From: Vibrio intestinalis | GTDB taxonomy: Bacteria; Pseudomonadota; Gammaproteobacteria; Enterobacterales; Vibrionaceae | DNA: 64,000 bases | Assembly (NCBI RefSeq): GCF_025195085.2 | Contig: NZ_JANAVY020000001.1 | Span: 434,001 to 498,000, forward strand | Direction of reading: 5' to 3' | Shown here: piece after piece, positions 26,119-33,863 of the stretch | How the letters are laid out: the number at the start of each line of letters is the position of its first letter | How positions within the stretch are numbered: position 1 is the first letter of the stretch | Translations under genes and position numbers: made by a program | The notes under the pieces: generated by a model | The model's database searches: none | Told to the model about the DNA's origin: nothing | Seen by the model: the letters and a program-made list of their open reading frames with translations, nothing else

Positions 26119-26368
26119 AATTAGATAAAACAACTTCGCACAATGAATAAAACCCAATAAAAGACACGTACTCAAGCTCTCGTTTGTGTTAACATTTTTG
26201 ACATAAAAGCAGCCAGTAAACCTTGTTGCATACTTTCAAACCACTGGACAAATAACCATCAAACATCGCTTGCAAAAGTTACAATCTGAAATATTTTTTC
26301 AGCATCAAGGAAAAGACTAGCTAAAGATTAACCAAACTGCGTAGTTTTCTTTCACATTCTGTCATAAA

Positions 26369-26382
26369 GTGATCTAAATCAA
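26369..26382 (+). promoter_or_regulatory. FNR-like box upstream of the DUF3360 gene
   Basis: GTGATCTAAATCAA differs from TTGAT-N4-ATCAA at one base. Its centre is about 41 bases before a plausible start site downstream of TAAACT (26405-26410), the usual class II FNR position. It fits anaerobic induction of the pfl region. Confidence 0.5.
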
Positions 26383-26460
26383 TCACTCCAAAGGGTTAGC
26401 ACGTTAAACTCCCCAACAGATAAAAGCCTCAAAAGCGTTCTTTTGTCGGAGAAATCGACT

Positions 26461-26550
26461 ATGTTAAAGCACATAGGTGTCGTGCTTGAAAGACGGCATC
26501 AAAAGAGAACTTTGCAGGAAGCTATAGCTTTTACACCAGCGCTTACATAA
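26461..26550 (+). CDS. Possible 29-residue leader peptide
   Basis: An ATG preceded by GGAG (nine bases away) opens a 29-codon frame ending in TAA, 53 bases before the DUF3360 gene. The peptide is basic (LERRHQKRTLQEA) with no run of a single amino acid. It could be a translated leader or chance. No known leader peptide is recognised. Confidence 0.25.
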   Translation: MLKHIGVVLERRHQKRTLQEAIAFTPALT

Positions 26551-26603
26551 TTCAAATAATAAGCGACCACAAAGAATCACTAACTTTTATATATGAGGAA
26601 TCT

Positions 26604-28151
26604 ATGTCAGACGCAGTAAATAAGCCGCACTCTGATTCGGATATCGAAAACAAGAGCTATCAAGAGCTGCACCGTCCAGCTTCTGAGTTTGCAAGTCGTT
26701 CCGACTACCTAGACCACGAACTGCAAATCATGAAGCCTCGCCGCTTCGGTTTAAACCTTCCAGGTCGTGATTTCCGTTTCGAACTTGAAGATTTAGTTCC
26801 AGCTCTTGCAGGTACTATCGGCATCATCGCGATGTACTCTGCGGTAATGATGTCTTGGGCTGAAGGTCTAACCGCAGCTTGGGATCACGTTAATCTTGGT
26901 AAAGAGTTCGCTATCGAAGTTGCGCGTGTTGAGATGTTAATTCCAGCACTTCTTTTTTGTATCATTTCTTCTGGTTTCCTCAACCCACGCGCTAACTTAG
27001 CCGGTAACCACGGCCCGATGATCCCATTAATCGGCTCTATCGCTCTTGCGGGTGCTCACCCTCTTGCGCTAGCAATCCTTCTTGGTGTATTCGGTCTTCT
27101 ACTGAGTTACTTCAAAGGTGGTTCTAAACTGGTGAACCTCACCTCTGAAGGTACAGCCGGTGGCTTACTTATCTTCCTTGGTTTTACCGGTACGATGAGC
27201 CAAATCGGCTCGATTCAAGACTGGGCAGTTAGCCTACAATCTGCAGATGTTGCATCTGGTAGCATGGGTTACGTTGGTCTTATCGTTCTTGGTATCACTA
27301 TCGCGATTTACGCTTTCCTTGCAAAAATCAACATGCGTTGGTTAGCGATCCCAGTTTGTGCATTTACTGGTCTAATTATCGCTCTAGTACTGGGCGCAGG
27401 TTTTGATCTTCAGTTCGAAACTCAGATGGGTCTACCAAACCTAAACCCTGTTTACTGGTGGGGCAGCGAAACTGAAGGTTGGATGCTTGGTCTTCCAAAC
27501 CTAAACCACTTCATTGCGTCTCTACCGTTTGCAATTCTTGCAGTAGCAATGTGGTCACCTGACTTCCTAGGTCACCGTATCTTCCAAGAGCTAAACTACC
27601 CACGTAAGACTGAAAAAGTTCTTATGGACGTAGATGACACTATGACTATGTGTTCTGTACGTCAGATGGTTGGTACTGCAGTAGGTGGTGGTAACATCAC
27701 TTCATCTTGGGGTACTTACATGATCCCTGCAGCAATCGCTAAGCGTCCTATCCCAGCTGGTGCGATTCTTCTAGGTGCTCTATGTATTATTGTTGCGATT
27801 CTTGGTTTCCCAATGGACGTAGCGGTATGGCCACCTGTAATGCGCGTCGCGCTTCTAGTAGGTGTTTTCCTTCCTCTACTTGAAGCTGGTATGCAAATGG
27901 TTAAAGATACTAAAGACTCACAAGCTGCGGGTATCTGTATCTTCGCTTCTGTTGTTGCTAACCCTGTTCTTGCTTGGGCACTAACTATGTTCCTAGACAA
28001 CAACGGCCTAATCGGTGACAAAGAACGCGCATCTCGCCTATCATTTGCAGACAAGATCATCATCCCTGTAGGTGTGTTCGTTGTCTGTCTAATCGCAATG
28101 CTTGCGGTTGGCATGCTTGAAGGCCAATACGGCATCAAAGCGTGGCTATAA
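26604..28151 (+). CDS. DUF3360 family polytopic membrane protein (putative transporter)
   Basis: 515 residues with about 12-13 membrane helices, starting at LVPALAGTIGIIAMYSAVMMSWA near residue 70. A cytoplasmic N-terminal tail (residues 1-60) is hydrophilic. Gly-rich membrane motifs (NLTSEGTAGGLLIFLGFTGT, GTAVGGGNITSSWGTY) recall NCS2/SulP-type carriers, but I assign it only to DUF3360. Codon choice is strongly biased to the codons of highly expressed genes, as in the next gene pflB. It occupies the place where enterobacteria carry the formate channel focA. A role in anion or metabolite exchange during fermentation is inference. A terminator and 315 bases separate it from pflB. Confidence 0.82.
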   Translation: MSDAVNKPHSDSDIENKSYQELHRPASEFASRSDYLDHELQIMKPRRFGLNLPGRDFRFELEDLVPALAGTIGIIAMYSAVMMSWAEGLTAAWDHVNLGKEFAIEVARVEMLIPALLFCIISSGFLNPRANLAGNHGPMIPLIGSIALAGAHPLALAILLGVFGLLLSYFKGGSKLVNLTSEGTAGGLLIFLGFTGTMSQIGSIQDWAVSLQSADVASGSMGYVGLIVLGITIAIYAFLAKINMRWLAIPVCAFTGLIIALVLGAGFDLQFETQMGLPNLNPVYWWGSETEGWMLGLPNLNHFIASLPFAILAVAMWSPDFLGHRIFQELNYPRKTEKVLMDVDDTMTMCSVRQMVGTAVGGGNITSSWGTYMIPAAIAKRPIPAGAILLGALCIIVAILGFPMDVAVWPPVMRVALLVGVFLPLLEAGMQMVKDTKDSQAAGICIFASVVANPVLAWALTMFLDNNGLIGDKERASRLSFADKIIIPVGVFVVCLIAMLAVGMLEGQYGIKAWL

Positions 28152-28170
28152 TTTATAGTCTATAACTTGT

Positions 28171-28203
28171 GGGGAAAGCGCAAAGCGCTTTCCCTATTCT
28201 TTC
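28171..28203 (+). terminator. Terminator of the DUF3360 gene
   Basis: Arms GGGAAAGCGC (28172-28181) and GCGCTTTCCC (28185-28194) with a three-base loop, followed by an imperfect U run (TATTCTTTC). Confidence 0.65.
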
Positions 28204-28330
28204 AAAAAATTATCAACTTTTTTTATGATTTATTGATTTAGTTTAAGGTTTGCAATTTTTTTTTAGTTTACCCTTGAATCTGTATCATAAAGAACCCACA
28301 TTATTGTTAGTGACAATTTCTATAGGTTTG

Positions 28331-28353
28331 TGATCGTTTGATGCAAATGATCA
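28331..28353. promoter_or_regulatory. 23-base palindrome upstream of pflB
   Basis: The site reads TGATC-n-TTTG-n3-CAAA-n-GATCA: 18 of the outer 22 positions pair across the centre, in two nested half-sites. It looks like a dimeric regulator operator. I cannot match it to FNR, CRP, ArcA or PdhR consensus. Confidence 0.5.
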
Positions 28354-28384
28354 GTAAGGCTATACATATTGTTATTCATTAAGA

Positions 28385-28445
28385 GTGTACTGTTCCTCTT
28401 ACCGAGGATAGCTGGCTCAACGGCGAAACCAGTACGTGTTTTTTC
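28385..28445 (+). other. Possible structured pflB mRNA leader
   Basis: GTACTG (28387-28392) pairs with CAGTAC (28430-28435). Inside are a CCTC/GAGG hairpin and an alternative CTGG/CCAG pairing; six U follow at 28439-28444. The arrangement is like an attenuator but matches no riboswitch I know. Confidence 0.35.
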
Positions 28446-28466
28446 TACTAAAAAGGTAGGTATGTC

Positions 28467-30743
28467 ATGGCAGAGCAATTTGCTAAAGCTTGGGAAGGTT
28501 TTGCTGAAGGTGATTGGCAAAACGAAGTAAACGTTCGTGATTTCATTCAAAAGAACTACGCACCGTATGAAGGCGACGAATCTTTCCTAGTTTCTGAAGG
28601 TACTGAAGCAACTAACAAGCTTTGGGCTAAGGTAATGGAAGGTATCAAACTGGAGAACTCAACTCACGCTCCTGTTGATTTCGATACTTCACTTATCTCT
28701 ACCATCACTGCTCACGATGCAGGCTACATCGAGAAAGACCTAGAAACTATCGTTGGTCTTCAAACTGAAGCTCCTCTTAAACGTGCAATCATGCCTAACG
28801 GCGGTGTACGTATGATCGAAGGTTCTTGTAAAGCTTACGGTCGTGAACTTGACCCACAAGTTTCAAAAATCTTCTCTGAGTACCGTAAAACACACAACCA
28901 AGGTGTTTTCGATGTTTACTCTCCAGATATCCTAAAATGTCGTAAGTCTGGTGTTCTAACTGGTCTTCCTGACGCATACGGCCGTGGTCGTATCATCGGT
29001 GACTACCGTCGTGTAGCTCTATACGGTGTAGATTTCCTAATCAAAGACAAAGTAGCTCAGTTCCACTCAACTCAAGAACAACTTGAAGCGGGTGATGATC
29101 TACAGATGACTATGCAGCTTCGTGAAGAGATTCAAGAGCAGCACCGTGCACTAGGTCAAATGAAAGAAATGGCAGCTAAATACGGCTACGACATTTCTGG
29201 TCCTGCGACTAACGCACAAGAAGCTATCCAGTGGACTTACTTCGGTTACCTAGCAGCTGTTAAATCTCAAAACGGCGCGGCTATGTCTCTAGGTCGTACT
29301 TCTACGTTCCTTGACGTTTACGTTGAGCGCGATATCGCTGCTGGCATCATCACTGAAGAACAAGCTCAGGAAATGATCGACCACTTCGTAATGAAACTAC
29401 GTATGGTTCGCTTCCTACGTACTCCTGAGTACGATGAGCTATTCTCTGGCGACCCAATCTGGGCAACAGAATCTATGGGTGGTATGGGTGTTGACGGTCG
29501 TACACTAGTTACACGTACTAACTTCCGTTTCCTAAACACACTATACACAATGGGTCCTTCTCCAGAGCCAAACATCACTGTTCTTTGGTCTGAGCAACTA
29601 CCTGACGGCTTCAAGAAGTTCTGTGCGAAAGTATCTATCGATACTTCTTCAATCCAGTACGAAAACGATGACCTAATGCGTCCAGATTTCGACAACGATG
29701 ACTACGCTATCGCTTGTTGTGTATCGCCAATGGTTATCGGTAAGCACATGCAGTTCTTCGGCGCTCGTGCAAACCTTGCTAAAACGCTTCTTTACGTTAT
29801 CAACGGCGGTGTTGATGAGAAACTGAAGATGCAAGTTGGTCCTAAAGCTGAGCCAATGACTGACGAAGTTCTAGACTTCGACAAAGTTTGGGCTGGTCTA
29901 GACAACCTAATGGATTGGCTAGCTAAGCAATACGTGACTGCGCTAAACGCAATCCACTACTCACACGACAAGTACAGCTACGAAGCAGCGCTTATGGCTC
30001 TTCATGACCGTGACGTTCGTCGTACAATGGCTTGTGGTATCGCTGGTCTATCTGTTGCAGCTGACTCACTATCTGCAATCAAACACGCGAAAGTTAAACC
30101 TATCCGTGACGAAGATGGCATTGCAATCGACTTCGAAATCGAAGGCGACTACCCTAAATTTGGTAACAACGACGCACGTGTTGATGACATGGCTTGTGAA
30201 CTTGTTTCTAACTTCATGGGTAAAATCCGTAAGCTTAAGACTTACCGTGATGCAATCCCTACGCAGTCTATCCTTACTATCACATCTAACGTTGTGTACG
30301 GTAAGAAAACTGGTACTACACCTGATGGCCGTAAAGCAGGCGCTCCTTTCGCTCCTGGTGCTAACCCAATGCACGGTCGTGATGAGAAAGGTGCTGTAGC
30401 ATCTCTAACATCAGTAGGTAAACTACCGTTTGCTGACGCAAAAGATGGTATCTCTTACACATTCTCTATCGTACCAAACGCACTAGGTAAAGAAGAGAAC
30501 TCTCAACGTTCTAACCTTGCAGGCCTAATGGATGGTTACTTCCACCACGAAGCTGGCATTGAAGGTGGTCAACACCTTAACGTGAACGTTCTTAACCGTG
30601 AAACTCTAGAAGACGCAGTTAAGCACCCTGAGAAATACCCTCAGCTAACAATCCGTGTATCTGGTTACGCTGTACGCTTCAACTCTCTAACTGCAGAGCA
30701 ACAAGCTGACGTAATCGCACGTACTTTCACTGAGTCTCTATAA
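28467..30743 (+). CDS. pflB: Pyruvate formate-lyase (formate C-acetyltransferase)
   Basis: 758 residues, close to E. coli PflB (760). It converts pyruvate and CoA to acetyl-CoA and formate in anaerobic metabolism. The catalytic cysteine pair lies in [11 protein letters not shown] near residues 417-418, and the glycyl radical motif [12 protein letters not shown] near 733 is intact, so the enzyme should be active once modified by PflA (32126-32866). Codon use is strongly biased toward highly expressed genes. Unlike enterobacteria, no focA is immediately upstream, and an LpxR-like gene separates pflB from pflA. The ribosome site AAAAAGGTAGG precedes the ATG. A strong terminator follows. Confidence 0.97.
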   Translation: MAEQFAKAWEGFAEGDWQNEVNVRDFIQKNYAPYEGDESFLVSEGTEATNKLWAKVMEGIKLENSTHAPVDFDTSLISTITAHDAGYIEKDLETIVGLQTEAPLKRAIMPNGGVRMIEGSCKAYGRELDPQVSKIFSEYRKTHNQGVFDVYSPDILKCRKSGVLTGLPDAYGRGRIIGDYRRVALYGVDFLIKDKVAQFHSTQEQLEAGDDLQMTMQLREEIQEQHRALGQMKEMAAKYGYDISGPATNAQEAIQWTYFGYLAAVKSQNGAAMSLGRTSTFLDVYVERDIAAGIITEEQAQEMIDHFVMKLRMVRFLRTPEYDELFSGDPIWATESMGGMGVDGRTLVTRTNFRFLNTLYTMGPSPEPNITVLWSEQLPDGFKKFCAKVSIDTSSIQYENDDLMRPDFDNDDYAIACCVSPMVIGKHMQFFGARANLAKTLLYVINGGVDEKLKMQVGPKAEPMTDEVLDFDKVWAGLDNLMDWLAKQYVTALNAIHYSHDKYSYEAALMALHDRDVRRTMACGIAGLSVAADSLSAIKHAKVKPIRDEDGIAIDFEIEGDYPKFGNNDARVDDMACELVSNFMGKIRKLKTYRDAIPTQSILTITSNVVYGKKTGTTPDGRKAGAPFAPGANPMHGRDEKGAVASLTSVGKLPFADAKDGISYTFSIVPNALGKEENSQRSNLAGLMDGYFHHEAGIEGGQHLNVNVLNRETLEDAVKHPEKYPQLTIRVSGYAVRFNSLTAEQQADVIARTFTESL

Positions 30744-30766
30744 TTCTCAGCTGAATAGATAACAAG

Positions 30767-30796
30767 AGCCCCGCTTTTTAGCGGGGCTTTTTTTGT
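30767..30796 (+). terminator. Terminator of pflB
   Basis: AGCCCCGC and GCGGGGCT form an eight-pair GC-rich stem, loop TTTTTA, followed by seven U. A textbook intrinsic terminator. Confidence 0.9.
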
Positions 30797-30930
30797 TTCT
30801 AGCAAGCAGCACTTACGCATGATAAGACCTAGCGCACATGCCGAAAGTTTATTTGCGCTACTTCTCATTTTGTATAGTAAGATACCGAGCTGTTATCTAT
30901 TTGTCTGCACAGTTGCGAACTGAATTACCA

Positions 30931-31911
30931 ATGAAATTATCACGTTACCTTCCCCTTTTATTACTCGCCTCTGCTGCAAGCAGTGCTTCAGAACGTTCAA
31001 CCGTTGCTTTTAGCCTCGACAACGATGGCCTATTTGGGGTTGATAAAGATTACACTAACGGCATTTTCCTTAGTTATACCTCTGGTGCAATTCAACCAAA
31101 CTGGCTGACAACGCCATTTAGCCTTTCGCTATGGGGTGCATCCTCTTTAGATAAAGTTGAATTTGTACTCGGCCATAAAATGTATACGCCATCTGATATT
31201 GAAGCGACGGTTCCTCTAGCAAATGACCGTCCTTACGCGGGTTTTCTGCACGGTGAGCTCAACTACATTAGCCTTAACCCACAGCAAGCACAGCGCTTCA
31301 ACTTTACCTTTGGTACAACAGGTGAAAGCTCATTAGCTGAGCAAGCTCAAGACATCGTGCACGGCATTACCGGCTCTGATGAGCCCAACGGCTGGGCATT
31401 CCAGGTGGGTGATGAGTTTGTGGTTAATGCCGGTTACTTGAGCCACTTCAACTGGTATCGTGACCGCTCTATCGCTAATACAGATTTCGAGATCTCCAAC
31501 GTTTCAGAAGTGAACGTGGGTAACTTCCGCAGTGATGTTTCAACCGGCCTAATGCTACGCTGGGGTACTGACCTTGGCGGCAATATGGGCGCGGCGAATA
31601 TCGATACTGAAAACCCGTTCCGCCCTGGTATGCTTGGTGGTTCAAACAACGGTTGGTTCGTCTTCCTTGGCTTAGAGGCTCGTTACCGATTCAACGATAT
31701 CACCATTGAAGGTGATCGCCCGGGAATTACTCATCCAGAACTGTATGAAGTAACCCTAGAAAATAACCAAGCGACTGCGGTTGCTGGTGTTGCTTGGTAC
31801 AACCAATCTTTTGGCGCTAGTTTAACCACAACCGTGAAAACGCCGGACTATAAAGAAGCGACGACTTCTGTCTACGGAACGGGTGGACTTTCGCTCTTTG
31901 CTTTCTTCTAG
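30931..31911 (+). CDS. LpxR-like outer-membrane lipid A deacylase family protein (DUF2219)
   Basis: 326 residues: signal peptide MKLSRYLPLLLLASAASSA, then a barrel opening with FSLDNDGLFGVDKDYTNGIFLSY. The Asn-Asp pair and following residues match the active-site start of LpxR (3'-O-deacylase of lipid A). NDRPYAGFLHGELNY follows, and the last strand ends GLSLFAFF with C-terminal Phe. By family knowledge it would remove the 3' acyloxyacyl group from lipid A in the outer membrane; activity here is unproven. The ATG at 30931 starts the signal peptide; a longer in-frame start at 30838 would put 31 odd residues in front. It sits between pflB and pflA with its own terminator. Confidence 0.82.
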   Translation: MKLSRYLPLLLLASAASSASERSTVAFSLDNDGLFGVDKDYTNGIFLSYTSGAIQPNWLTTPFSLSLWGASSLDKVEFVLGHKMYTPSDIEATVPLANDRPYAGFLHGELNYISLNPQQAQRFNFTFGTTGESSLAEQAQDIVHGITGSDEPNGWAFQVGDEFVVNAGYLSHFNWYRDRSIANTDFEISNVSEVNVGNFRSDVSTGLMLRWGTDLGGNMGAANIDTENPFRPGMLGGSNNGWFVFLGLEARYRFNDITIEGDRPGITHPELYEVTLENNQATAVAGVAWYNQSFGASLTTTVKTPDYKEATTSVYGTGGLSLFAFF

Positions 31912-31933
31912 AAACGCGCAAAACACTTCTTTG

Positions 31934-31961
31934 AGCCACAGCATAAGCTGTGGCTTTTTTG
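31934..31961 (+). terminator. Terminator of the LpxR-like gene
   Basis: AGCCACAGC/GCTGTGGCT stem with ATAA loop and six U. Confidence 0.85.
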
Positions 31962-32125
31962 TCCTCAAACCTATCATTTTGTTACATAATTACAGATAAC
32001 CATTCTCATCTAGGGTGTATTTCGCCAATAGTGGCAATTAATTGTGCTAGAAGCATGGCAAGCCCTATTTAAACCGCTTTTTTTGTAATAAAATGACATG
32101 ACAATCACTTATAAGAGATGAGCTC

Positions 32126-32866
32126 ATGTCAACAAAAGGTCGTATTCACTCCTTTGAATCTTGCGGGACAGTCGATGGCCCAGGTATTCGCTTTATTGTG
32201 TTTCTGCAAGGCTGTTTAATGCGCTGTATGTATTGCCATAACCGCGATACATGGGATACGCATGATGGCAAGGAAGTGACTGTTGAAGAGATCATCAATG
32301 AAGCGAAAACCTACCGTCACTTCATGAATGCATCAGGCGGTGGTGTCACTTGTTCAGGTGGTGAAGCTATGTTGCAACCTGAATTTGTTCGTGACTTTTT
32401 CCGCGCAGCTCAAGCAGAAGGCATTCACACTTGTCTTGATACCAATGGCTATATCCGCAAACATACCGATGTTATTGACGAAGTATTGGAAGCGACTGAT
32501 CTAGTGATGCTTGACCTTAAGCACATGCAAGATGAGATTCATAAAGACTTTATCGGCGTATCTAACCACCGTGTGCTCGACTTTGCTCGCTACCTGCATA
32601 AGCTAGGTAAGAAAACTTGGATTCGTTACGTTGTCGTACCGGGTTACACAGACAGTGAAGAAGCGGCGCACCTTTTAGGTGAGTTCATTAAAGATATGGA
32701 CAATGTTGAAAAACTAGAGCTACTGCCATACCACAAGCTGGGCGCTCACAAATGGGAAGCTCTGGGTCACGACTACCCACTCGATGGTGTTAACCCTCCA
32801 TCAAAAGAGACTATGGATAAAATCGTTTCTATCCTTGAGCAATACCACTCAAACGTTAAGTACTAA
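32126..32866 (+). CDS. pflA: Pyruvate formate-lyase activating enzyme (radical SAM)
   Basis: 246 residues, the same size as E. coli PflA. The [4Fe-4S] cluster motif is CLMRCMYC (Cys30, Cys34, Cys37), in the family pattern CX3CX2C. The GGE-type SAM motif is [14 protein letters not shown]. The C-terminal [10 protein letters not shown] segment is typical of PflA. It uses SAM to make the glycyl radical on PflB near residue 733. It has its own upstream region (about 160 bases after the LpxR-like terminator) and terminator, so it is probably a separate transcription unit. Confidence 0.97.
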   Translation: MSTKGRIHSFESCGTVDGPGIRFIVFLQGCLMRCMYCHNRDTWDTHDGKEVTVEEIINEAKTYRHFMNASGGGVTCSGGEAMLQPEFVRDFFRAAQAEGIHTCLDTNGYIRKHTDVIDEVLEATDLVMLDLKHMQDEIHKDFIGVSNHRVLDFARYLHKLGKKTWIRYVVVPGYTDSEEAAHLLGEFIKDMDNVEKLELLPYHKLGAHKWEALGHDYPLDGVNPPSKETMDKIVSILEQYHSNVKY

Positions 32867-32891
32867 ACGTCTCTTCGATAAGAATTTCTAC

Positions 32892-32921
32892 AAGGCCAAC
32901 TCCAATGAGTTGGCCTTTTTA
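32892..32921 (+). terminator. Terminator of pflA
   Basis: AAGGCCAACT/AGTTGGCCTT stem with a six-base loop and U run. Confidence 0.85.
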
Positions 32922-33066
32922 ATAGCCCCCACCCTAAGCTGCTCGAATCGTGGCAAAAAAGTTTGTGTTTTTCCCATTAAACATGTGTTGAGATCATGTT
33001 TCACGTTAGCGCAAAACGATAACCTAAGCACATTAAAGATGTACTAGATTATACGAGGCCAACCTG

Positions 33067-33567
33067 ATGGAAATGACAAATGCTCAACGTTTGATCCTAT
33101 CAAATCAATACTACCTAATGTCACAAATGGACCCTGAAAACAGTCAGAAATACAAACGCTTACAGACAATTGTCGAGCGTGGTTACGCACTGCAAATGAA
33201 CGAGCTCAATAAAGACTTTGGTTGTATTGAACAAGCAGAATGTCGTGAGATTCTTGAGATCATGGAGATGTACCATGCAATGCAAGAATCAAACAAAATG
33301 TTAACCGAAGAAGAACGCAAAGACGTAGACCAACGTCGCTTACAGTTCCTTGGTTTTGACGCTGCAAGCGAAAACCAACTTGTTAACTACGTTCGCTTCT
33401 TGGTTGACTCTGAAGGTCTATACCCTCAGTTTGAAAAAGCAGAGCACCACTTTAATGCTCAAATGCCAATGCTAGCTAAATACCGTCGTATGCTGAGCAC
33501 TTGGAAGGCTTGTCCTCGTCAGTATCACTTATCGGCTGCAGAATTCCGTCAGATCTTCAACGCATAA
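33067..33567 (+). CDS. yfbU: YfbU family (UPF0304) protein
   Basis: 166 residues. The N-terminus [15 protein letters not shown] and the following [22 protein letters not shown] are nearly those of E. coli YfbU, which fixes the start. It is a soluble, mainly helical protein. In E. coli YfbU has been linked to effects on growth and toxicity, but no biochemical function is firmly known to me. It forms a single-gene unit between the pflA and yfbU terminators. Confidence 0.92.
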   Translation: MEMTNAQRLILSNQYYLMSQMDPENSQKYKRLQTIVERGYALQMNELNKDFGCIEQAECREILEIMEMYHAMQESNKMLTEEERKDVDQRRLQFLGFDAASENQLVNYVRFLVDSEGLYPQFEKAEHHFNAQMPMLAKYRRMLSTWKACPRQYHLSAAEFRQIFNA

Positions 33568-33585
33568 TCACGTTGAAACCAACAC

Positions 33586-33612
33586 AAAGGGCGCTAATCA
33601 GCGCCCTTTTTC
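33586..33612 (+). terminator. Terminator of yfbU
   Basis: AAAGGGCGC and GCGCCCTTT stem with a six-base loop and five U. Confidence 0.88.
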
Positions 33613-33863
33613 GTATTCCTCCCCGACTACCCCCCGTCGCTCGAACTTTTCCACTGCATCATTGACACAAATAGTCACCAAATTTCGTACATAAAAGTAG
33701 CCCTTATAAATACTGGTCTAACCTCTAAATTTCCGGTTCGAGTCAGCAATTAAACACATATTTTTTAAGCAAAATTTGAAAAGCACACTAGGCTTAAAAT
33801 TGAGGGAGCAAGTAACTAATGCGAGTCGTGTGTCAGTCAGACAGGTTCAGAGGGGAAATCATC

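Larger units (their letters stand above)
25947..26603. promoter_or_regulatory. Divergent regulatory region between art operon and DUF3360 gene
   Basis: A 657-base AT-rich gap. It holds an ArgR-like box (26101-26118) on the artP side, and, on the DUF3360 side, an FNR-like box (26369-26382), a possible -10 (TAAACT, 26405-26410) and a 29-codon reading frame with a ribosome site (26461-26550). No larger gene was seen. Confidence 0.6.
28204..28466 (+). promoter_or_regulatory. pflB upstream region
   Basis: Very AT-rich in its first half (runs of T near 28254-28264), then the 23-base palindrome at 28331-28353 and a folded leader at 28385-28445, then the ribosome site AAAAAGGTAGG before ATG 28467. 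No classical FNR box of good quality was found. Confidence 0.55.

Noticed and set aside
28385..28445. Known riboswitch (for example the ZTP/pfl class) before pflB
   Set aside because: Despite the gene name, the conserved core of that class is not seen; only generic stem-loops are.
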